19,507 nucleotides of DNA, from assembly GCF_030272895.1 (NCBI RefSeq), contig NZ_JALRNF010000061.1:1-19507 (forward strand), read 5' to 3'. Source of the DNA: Pseudomonas sp. BGr12 (GTDB taxonomy: Bacteria > Pseudomonadota > Gammaproteobacteria > Pseudomonadales > Pseudomonadaceae). Below the pieces are notes generated by a model that was not told the origin of the DNA, ran no database searches, and worked only from the letters and a program-made list of their open reading frames with translations. Of the stretch, positions 15,118 to 19,507 are shown in pieces (within the stretch, counting starts at the first letter, position 1; every line of letters starts with the position of its first letter). A program made the position numbers and the translations under genes.

Positions 15118-16443
15118 TTAGTGGGTCGGAGCACCCTTGGCGATCCAGGCACCGATCAGCTCACGCTCCTGCTGGGTCATCTGGGTGATGTTGCCCAGTG
15201 GCATGATCTGCGTGGTCACGGCCTGCGCCTGGATGCGCGCGGCCTGCTGCTGGATCTGTTGCGGGGTGTCGAGCATCACACCGGCGGGGGCGGCGCTGAA
15301 CAGCGGGCTGGTCGGCTTGGCCGAGTGGCACACGGTGCAACGCTCCTGGATGACGCTGTGGATCTTGTCGAAACCGGCGTCGTCGAGCTTGGCGGTGGCA
15401 GCCGCTGGCGCTTCGGCAGGTGCAGCAGGCTCGGCAGGTGCGGCGGCTTTCTCGGCCGCTTTTTCGGCTGCGGTCTTGCCACCCAGGGCGGTTTCCGGCA
15501 GCGGCTGGTACTCGACCTTGGCGGCGGCCTGCTCAGGGGCGGTCGGCATCGGCGCGGGGCCGGTGACGTAAGCCAGGCAGATCATCGACAGGGCACCGAC
15601 CGGCAGGGTCCAGGCGTACTTGTTGCTGTCATGACGGGTGTTGAAGTAGTGACGCACCAACACCGCAGCCACCGCGATACCGGCCAGGATCAACCAGTTG
15701 TACTGGCTGCCGTAGGTGCTCGGGAAGTGGTTGCTGATCATGATGAACAGCACTGGCAGGGTGAAGTAGTTGTTGTGCCGCGAGCGCAGCAGGCCCTTGG
15801 CCGGCAGTACCGGATCCGGGGTCTGGTTGGCTTCGATGGCGGCGACCAGCTGACGCTGGGCCGGCATGATGATGCGGAACACGTTACCGACCATGATGGT
15901 GCCGATGATCGCGCCGGTGTGCAGGTAGGCGCCACGACCGCTGAACACCTGGCTGAAGCCGTAGCAGGCGGCGATGACCAGTACGAACAGCACCAGGCCC
16001 AGCAGGGCAGGGCGCTTGCCCAGTGGCGAGTCGCAGAGGAAGTCGTAGATGAACCAGCCGGCGATCAGCGAACCGACGCCGATGGCGATACCTTCACCAC
16101 CGCTCAGGGTGCTGCCGGGGGCCAGCAGGTACAGGGTCGGGTTCCAGTAGAACACCAGGCACAGCAGGGCAATACCCGACATCCAGGTGAAGTACGCTTC
16201 CCATTTGAACCAGTGCAGGTTCTCCGGCATTTTTGGCGGAGCCAGCTTGTACTTCTCCAGGTGGTAGATACCGCCACCATGGATGGCCCAAAGATCGCCC
16301 GAAAGACCGTCGCGCGGGTTGGCCCGGTTAAGGTTGTTCTCCAGCCAGACGAAGTAGAACGACGCGCCGATCCAGGCCACGCCAGTGATCATGTGAACCC
16401 AACGCACGCTCAGGTTCAGCCATTCCAACAGATGTGCTTCCAC
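15118..16443 (-). CDS. puuD: Membrane urate hydroxylase with C-terminal cytochrome c domain (PuuD)
   Basis: This 441-aa protein oxidises urate to 5-hydroxyisourate at the inner membrane, an alternative to soluble uricase that passes electrons to the respiratory chain. Residues 1-295 hold about eight hydrophobic segments with conserved blocks such as RWVHMITGVAWIGASF (14-29), GGGIYHLEKY (56-65) and RHNNYFTLPVLFIMISNH (222-239). An Ala/Pro/Glu-rich linker (about 300-350) leads to a cytochrome c domain with the heme motif CTVCH (369-373) and a likely axial Met in QIMPLGN (Met414). The start is a GTG at 16441-16443 with AGAGG 8 bases upstream. It lies between allA and the permease on one strand. 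The name puuD also denotes an unrelated putrescine gene in E. coli. Confidence 0.93.
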   Translation of the reverse strand: MEAHLLEWLNLSVRWVHMITGVAWIGASFYFVWLENNLNRANPRDGLSGDLWAIHGGGIYHLEKYKLAPPKMPENLHWFKWEAYFTWMSGIALLCLVFYWNPTLYLLAPGSTLSGGEGIAIGVGSLIAGWFIYDFLCDSPLGKRPALLGLVLFVLVIAACYGFSQVFSGRGAYLHTGAIIGTIMVGNVFRIIMPAQRQLVAAIEANQTPDPVLPAKGLLRSRHNNYFTLPVLFIMISNHFPSTYGSQYNWLILAGIAVAAVLVRHYFNTRHDSNKYAWTLPVGALSMICLAYVTGPAPMPTAPEQAAAKVEYQPLPETALGGKTAAEKAAEKAAAPAEPAAPAEAPAAATAKLDDAGFDKIHSVIQERCTVCHSAKPTSPLFSAAPAGVMLDTPQQIQQQAARIQAQAVTTQIMPLGNITQMTQQERELIGAWIAKGAPTH

Positions 16444-16462
16444 AGTCTTTACCTCTACCCTG

Positions 16463-16481
16463 GCACCCTGTAGCCGGGTGC
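16463..16481 (-). repeat. Small hairpin in the allA-puuD gap
   Basis: GCACCC (16463-16468) and GGGTGC (16476-16481) form a perfect 6-bp stem with a 7-base loop, between the allA stop and the puuD ribosome binding site. It lacks a T-tract and could mark mRNA processing. Confidence 0.3.
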
Positions 16482-16493
16482 TCAGGCCTTCTC

Positions 16494-16997
16494 TTATTGG
16501 TGGGGGGCGAGGATCAGTTGCTCATCCTCTTTGAAGAAATGTTCGTCGCAGTTGTTGCCAGAACCACTGCGATCAACCACCAGGAAGTCATCCCGCTTTT
16601 CGATCGTCAGGACCGGATGGTGCCAGACGCCGCGATGGTAATTGATGCCCTGCCTTCCATTACTGCGGAAGGCACGGACAAGGCCCGATACAGGTGCATC
16701 GCCAACTGGCGCGACCACGATCAGAAAGGGATTGCCGAGCAGCGGAATGAACGCCTGGCTGCCCAGCGGATGGCGCTCCAGCATGCGAACGGTCAGTGGC
16801 ATGTCCAGCGCGTCGGCGCGGAAGATGCTGATGATCGCGTTGTCCTCGGGCTGGGCGGTCTGAACCGTCGCCAGCTTGTGGAAGCGCATGGTCGAACCGT
16901 TGTTGATCATGAAGTGGTCGCTGCCGTCGGTTTCGATCACGTCACCGAAAGGGGCGAAGGCTTCTTTGGTCAGGGGTTCAATCACTAAAGTGCGCAT
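16494..16997 (-). CDS. allA: Ureidoglycolate lyase
   Basis: AllA splits ureidoglycolate into glyoxylate and urea in the cytoplasm; the glyoxylate links purine breakdown to the gcl operon in this same window. The 167-aa product has the normal length and cupin-like family motifs: MRTLVIEPLTKEAFAPFGDV (1-20), ERHPLGSQAFIPL (74-86) and the highly conserved NYHRGVWHHPV (119-129). The ATG at 16995-16997 is preceded by AGAG. It lies 48 bp after uraD and 50 bp before puuD, consistent with one operon. The enzyme forming its substrate from allantoate (allantoicase or equivalent) is not encoded here and must be elsewhere. Confidence 0.95.
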   Translation of the reverse strand: MRTLVIEPLTKEAFAPFGDVIETDGSDHFMINNGSTMRFHKLATVQTAQPEDNAIISIFRADALDMPLTVRMLERHPLGSQAFIPLLGNPFLIVVAPVGDAPVSGLVRAFRSNGRQGINYHRGVWHHPVLTIEKRDDFLVVDRSGSGNNCDEHFFKEDEQLILAPHQ

Positions 16998-17045
16998 GCG
17001 GGTTCTCTTTATTCTGTGTTGTGGAGGGCGGTACTCGACCGACCC

Positions 17046-17561
17046 TTAAAGTTGCAGCAGGCGGAACAGGGCAATCAGGTTGATCTGCGCCAGCGCTTCC
17101 TTGAACTCGGCCTCGGCCGAGTTGTGGATGCGCTTTTCGAACGAGGCGAGGATCTGGTGCCGGTTGCTGCCTTTGACCGCCATGATGAACGGGAACTGGA
17201 ACTTGGCCTTGTAGGCGTCGTTGAGCTCGGTGAAGCGGGCGAACTCTTCGGCGGTGCACTGGTGGATGCCGGCGCCGGCCTGTTCGTTGGTGCTCGACTC
17301 GGTCAGTTCACCCTGGATCGCGGCCTTGCCGGCAAGGTCCGGGTGAGCGTTGATCAGGGCCAGCTGGGCGGCGTGATCGGCGCTCAGGAGAATGTCGCTC
17401 ATGCGCTGGTGCAGGGCTTCGATCTGCTCGATTTCCTGCAGCTGGCCCAGGTCGTAGGCCTTCTCGGCGACCCACGGCGAGTGCTCGTAGATGTCGGCGA
17501 AGGCGTCGACGAAAGCGGCGCGATCCAGGGTCGAAGGCTTGAGGGTCTTGAAAGCGGTCAT
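17046..17561 (-). CDS. uraD: OHCU decarboxylase
   Basis: UraD decarboxylates 2-oxo-4-hydroxy-4-carboxy-5-ureidoimidazoline to S-allantoin, the third step from urate. The 171-aa product shows the family pattern: catalytic His73 in INAHPDLAGK (70-79), the loop ESSTNEQAGAG (88-98), Glu112 in FTELNDAY, and FPFIMAVKG (123-131). The ATG overlaps the puuE stop codon by 4 bp (ATGA), a clear sign of translational coupling. It precedes allA by 48 bp. Unlike some genomes, here UraD is a separate protein, not fused to HiuH or to PuuE. Confidence 0.95.
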   Translation of the reverse strand: MTAFKTLKPSTLDRAAFVDAFADIYEHSPWVAEKAYDLGQLQEIEQIEALHQRMSDILLSADHAAQLALINAHPDLAGKAAIQGELTESSTNEQAGAGIHQCTAEEFARFTELNDAYKAKFQFPFIMAVKGSNRHQILASFEKRIHNSAEAEFKEALAQINLIALFRLLQL

Positions 17562-18487
17562 TTGGCGTTCTCGGCTTGGAAAGGGTGGGTGGCATGCCAG
17601 TGACGGGCGATGTCCACGCGCCGGGCGAACCAGACCTGATCATGGCTCTTGGCGTATTCGACGAAGCGCTTGAGCGCGGCCAGGCGCGCCGGGCGGCCGA
17701 CCAGGCGGCAGTGCAGGCCGATGGAAAGCATCTTCGGCGCTTCGGCGCCTTCTTCGTACAGCACGTCAAAGGCGTCCTTGAGGTACTGGAAGAACTGTTC
17801 GCCGCAGTTGAAGCCCTGGACCTGGGTGAAGCGCATGTCGTTGGTGTCCAGGGTGTACGGGATCACCAGGTGCGGCTTGTCGGTCGGGTTGTTCGGCTCC
17901 CAGTAGGGCAGGTCGTCGTCGTAGGTGTCGCTGTCATAGAGGAAACCACCTTCTTCCATCACCAGGCGGCGGGTGTTCGGGCCGGTGCGGCCGGTGTACC
18001 AGCCCAGCGGACGCTCGCCGGTCAGCTCGGTGAGGATGCGGATGGCTTCGAGCATGTGCTCGCGTTCCTGGGTCTCGTCCATGTACTGGTAGTCGATCCA
18101 GCGGTAGCCGTGGCTGCAGATCTCATGGCCGGCTTCGACCATGGCGCGGATCACATCCGGGTGACGCTGGGCGGCCATGGCCACGGCGAAGACGGTCAGC
18201 GGCACGCCGCTGTCCTTGAACAGCTTGAGCAGGCGCCACACACCGGCGCGGCTGCCGTACTCGTAGAGGGACTCCATGCTCATGTTGCGCGCGCCCTGCA
18301 GCGGCTGGGCGGCGACCATTTCCGAAAGAAAGGCTTCGGACTCTTTGTCACCGTGCAGGATGTTGCGTTCGCCACCTTCTTCGTAATTGAGCACGAAAGA
18401 CAAAGCGATGCGGGCATTCCCCGGCCAGCGCGGATGGGGTGGGGTGTTGCCGTAACCGATCAGGTCGCGAGGGTAATCAGCGCTCAC
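17558..18487 (-). CDS. puuE: Allantoinase PuuE (polysaccharide-deacetylase fold)
   Basis: PuuE hydrolyses allantoin to allantoate. It is unrelated to the metal-dependent AllB type and belongs to the polysaccharide deacetylase (NodB-like) superfamily; this type was described from Pseudomonas. The 309-aa product has the expected motifs: SFVLNYEEGGE (30-40), where the usual metal-binding Asp pair is replaced by Glu, EICSHGYRWIDYQY (122-135), GWYTGRTGPNTRRL (162-175) and GLHCRLVGRPAR (257-268). The start is a GTG at 18485-18487, with AAGGA 8 bases upstream. It is the first gene of the minus-strand purine block, overlapping uraD, and divergent from hiuH. A TTGTATACAA operator lies 75 bp upstream and overlaps a TACAAT -10-like box, which suggests repression. 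Confidence 0.95.
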   Translation of the reverse strand: MSADYPRDLIGYGNTPPHPRWPGNARIALSFVLNYEEGGERNILHGDKESEAFLSEMVAAQPLQGARNMSMESLYEYGSRAGVWRLLKLFKDSGVPLTVFAVAMAAQRHPDVIRAMVEAGHEICSHGYRWIDYQYMDETQEREHMLEAIRILTELTGERPLGWYTGRTGPNTRRLVMEEGGFLYDSDTYDDDLPYWEPNNPTDKPHLVIPYTLDTNDMRFTQVQGFNCGEQFFQYLKDAFDVLYEEGAEAPKMLSIGLHCRLVGRPARLAALKRFVEYAKSHDQVWFARRVDIARHWHATHPFQAENAK

Positions 18488-18562
18488 TGCAGTCTTCCTT
18501 CTTGTACGTGAATTCGGAGGGCGTGGCGTCCGGGTAGGAAAACGGCCACGACGATGGGTTGA

Positions 18563-18572
18563 TTGTATACAA
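18563..18572. promoter_or_regulatory. GntR-type palindromic operator, puuE side
   Basis: TTGTATACAA is identical to the two copies at the gcl promoter. On the minus strand it overlaps TACAAT (18567-18562), a good -10 box for puuE; the matching -35 (TTACAA, 18591-18586) is weak. A protein bound here would cover the promoter. Confidence 0.75.
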
Positions 18573-18648
18573 CTTTATTTACGATTTGTAAGCCTGTTTT
18601 TTTGCATTTCTTCGCCTTTGCACCCCGAAAACCCGTGATGAGACACCC

Positions 18649-18675
18649 TGCAAGAAACCTGCCTGATCGGTCAGC
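18649..18675. promoter_or_regulatory. 17-bp candidate operator copy B, overlapping a weak sigma-54-like element
   Basis: CTGCCTGATCGGTCAGC (18659-18675) matches the element at 12586-12602 in 14 of 17 positions and has the dyad CTGATCGGTCAG. On the minus strand AGGCAGG, four bases, then TTGCA (18664-18649) resembles a sigma-54 promoter toward puuE, but T of TGG is missing and the leader would be about 150 bases. Confidence 0.3.
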
Positions 18676-18767
18676 TAATGACGCTGTCGTCGGCCAGCGG
18701 TATGGATTTGCGACTGATGGTGTATTTACAGCGGATGATCGGCGTGTCAGGAAAGAATACCGAATAA

Positions 18768-18777
18768 TTGTGTACAA
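18768..18777. promoter_or_regulatory. GntR-type palindromic operator variant, hiuH side
   Basis: TTGTGTACAA sits inside AATTGTGTACAATT, with perfect outer arms AATTGT / ACAATT. It differs from the other three sites in one central base. It is 205 bp (centre to centre) from the puuE-side copy and about 110 bp upstream of hiuH. Confidence 0.68.
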
Positions 18778-18812
18778 TTTTACAGAAAAATGTCTTAATA
18801 ATCCGACAGCCG

Positions 18813-18854
18813 TACCCCGCGGTGTTTACTGCCGCTGCCGTACGGGTATTTTTT
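18813..18854 (+). terminator. Possible leader terminator upstream of hiuH
   Basis: TACCC (18813-18817) can pair with GGGTA (18844-18848), with an inner GCGG / CCGC stem, and six T follow (18849-18854). It lies only 30 bp before the hiuH start. It could end transcription entering from upstream or act as an attenuator; the stem is short. Confidence 0.25.
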
Positions 18855-18884
18855 GCCCACAGATAGAACAGAGGCGAGCAAGCA

Positions 18885-19238
18885 ATGGGACGTTTGACCA
18901 CGCATGTACTGGATGCCGCGCATGGCTGCCCTGGCAGTTCGATCAAGGTCGAGCTGTACCGGGTCGAAGGCCAGCAGCTGGAACTGGTGAACACCACCCT
19001 GACCAACAGCGATGGCCGTTGCGACGCGCCACTGTTGCAGGGCGACGACTACCGCAGCGGTGTCTACCAGCTGCAGTTCAGCGCCGGCGATTACTACCGT
19101 GCCCGCGGCGTGCAACTGCCCGAGCCTGCTTTCCTGGATGTGGTGGTGCTGCGCTTTGGCATCAATGCCGAACAGGATCACTACCACGTGCCGCTGTTGA
19201 TCTCGCCGTACAGTTACTCGACCTATCGTGGAAGCTAG
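18885..19238 (+). CDS. uraH: 5-hydroxyisourate hydrolase
   Basis: HiuH (UraH) hydrolyses 5-hydroxyisourate, the product of urate hydroxylase, to OHCU. It belongs to the transthyretin-related family. The 117-aa product has all catalytic residues: His7 in LTTHVLD, Arg45 in SDGRCDAP, His101 in DHYHVPLLISPYSYS, and the C-terminal YRGS tetrapeptide (114-117) that separates the enzyme from transthyretin hormone carriers. No signal peptide is present, so it acts in the cytoplasm. The ATG has GAGG about 10 bases upstream. It is divergent from puuE and shares the 397-bp control region with its GntR-type palindromes; a strong terminator follows, so it is probably a single-gene transcript. Confidence 0.96.
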   Translation: MGRLTTHVLDAAHGCPGSSIKVELYRVEGQQLELVNTTLTNSDGRCDAPLLQGDDYRSGVYQLQFSAGDYYRARGVQLPEPAFLDVVVLRFGINAEQDHYHVPLLISPYSYSTYRGS

Positions 19239-19269
19239 TTGGTCGCTAGAAGAATCTTCGTAGGTCCTT

Positions 19270-19298
19270 AGCCCGCTCACACTGCGGGCTTTTTTTTT
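19270..19298 (+). terminator. Rho-independent terminator of hiuH
   Basis: AGCCCGC (19270-19276), a 7-base loop, and GCGGGCT (19284-19290) form a perfect stem followed by eight further T. It begins about 30 bp past the hiuH stop. Confidence 0.93.
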
Positions 19299-19331
19299 GG
19301 GGTTCTTCACGGAATACAGGGGCTACGATCC

Positions 19332-19390
19332 TTGGGCTTGGGCTTGGGCTTGGGCTTGGGCTTGGGCTTGGGCTTGGGCTTGGGCTTGGG
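19332..19390. repeat. Hexanucleotide tandem repeat (TTGGGC)n
   Basis: Nine perfect TTGGGC units in a row are followed by a partial TTGGG. The number of units is likely variable between strains through slippage. Translation on the minus strand would give only a Ser-Pro repeat, which I do not regard as a gene. Confidence 0.95.
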
Positions 19391-19430
19391 TGTCGAGGTG
19401 GCGAGCTTATCCATTCCATGCAGCGACGCG

Positions 19431-19507
19431 GCCGGCCCCTTCCGCCCTTACGGCGGGTCCCTTTTGTCTTGGCAAAAGGAACCAAAACCGCTCGCTCCTG
19501 CATCCGG
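19431..19507. repeat. Dispersed Pseudomonas intergenic repeat, cut by the window end
   Basis: The segment contains CCGCC / GGCGG (19442-19456) and the imperfect palindrome GGTCCCTTTTG (19456-19466) with CAAAAGGAACC (19473-19483, one mismatch). The sequence is of a kind I recognise as common between genes in P. putida and P. fluorescens genomes. It runs off the end of the window. Confidence 0.6.

Larger units (their letters stand above)
18488..18884. other. 397-bp divergent regulatory region puuE / hiuH
   Basis: No gene is supported in this stretch. It holds two GntR-type palindromes (18563-18572 and 18768-18777), a copy of the 17-bp element (18659-18675), a weak sigma-54-like sequence toward puuE (18649-18664) and a terminator-like fold just before hiuH (18813-18854). 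It is richer in A and T than the flanking genes, as expected for a control region. Confidence 0.7.

Noticed and set aside
19332..19390. CRISPR-like array
   Set aside because: The units are 6 bp with no spacers; it is a simple tandem repeat.
19246..19503. An 85-codon minus-strand frame with a Ser-Pro repeat
   Set aside because: It is a translation of the hexanucleotide repeat and the hiuH terminator and has no other support.

Overview
The window reads as Pseudomonas chromosome, most likely the P. putida / P. fluorescens side of the genus. The DNA is GC-rich. It carries two paired copies of the Pseudomonas REP hairpin (core GAGCGGGCTTGCCCCGC), and its 3' end runs into another widespread Pseudomonas intergenic repeat. 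The gene set (gcl-hyi-glxR-ttuD-pykF next to a urate/allantoin block) is a known pseudomonad arrangement.

Layout. (1) Bases 1-113 are homopolymer-rich and look like a poor-quality contig end. (2) 124-6596, minus strand: the glyoxylate carboligase operon, transcribed gcl > hyi > glxR > ttuD > pykF. (3) Facing away from gcl, a GlcG/HbpS-family gene (6852-7292, plus). (4) A RutR-like TetR regulator (minus), a DUF808 membrane protein (plus), an LTA-synthase-type sulfatase-fold membrane enzyme (minus) and a 105-aa membrane protein (plus). (5) Two tandem paralogous Tsx-like outer-membrane proteins (11574-13509, minus). (6) A purine-catabolic block on the minus strand, transcribed puuE > uraD > allA > puuD (urate hydroxylase) > NCS2 urate/xanthine permease. 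(7) hiuH/uraH on the plus strand, divergent from puuE, with its own terminator. (8) A hexanucleotide tandem repeat and a Pseudomonas repeat at the end.

Together the genes describe a path from urate to pyruvate. Urate enters through the NCS2 permease, perhaps via the Tsx-like pores, and membrane urate hydroxylase makes 5-hydroxyisourate. HiuH and UraD give allantoin, and PuuE gives allantoate. AllA releases glyoxylate from ureidoglycolate. Gcl condenses two glyoxylates to tartronate semialdehyde, GlxR reduces it to glycerate, TtuD phosphorylates glycerate, and PykF completes the route to pyruvate after enolase (encoded elsewhere). The allantoate-to-ureidoglycolate enzyme and xanthine dehydrogenase are not in the window.

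The most useful regulatory signal is the palindrome TTGTATACAA. It occurs twice between gcl and the GlcG-like gene, and once perfectly plus once as TTGTGTACAA between puuE and hiuH. No GntR-type regulator is encoded here, so the cognate repressor, probably GclR-like, must lie outside. Further candidates are a sigma-54-like promoter before the first Tsx-like gene, a 17-bp element shared by two intergenic regions, and hairpins in every non-overlapping junction of the gcl operon. I found no clear evidence of a wholly new biological system. The genes are recognisable, and the novelty, if any, is in the regulatory architecture and the poorly characterised partners (GlcG-like, Tsx-like pair, 105-aa protein).
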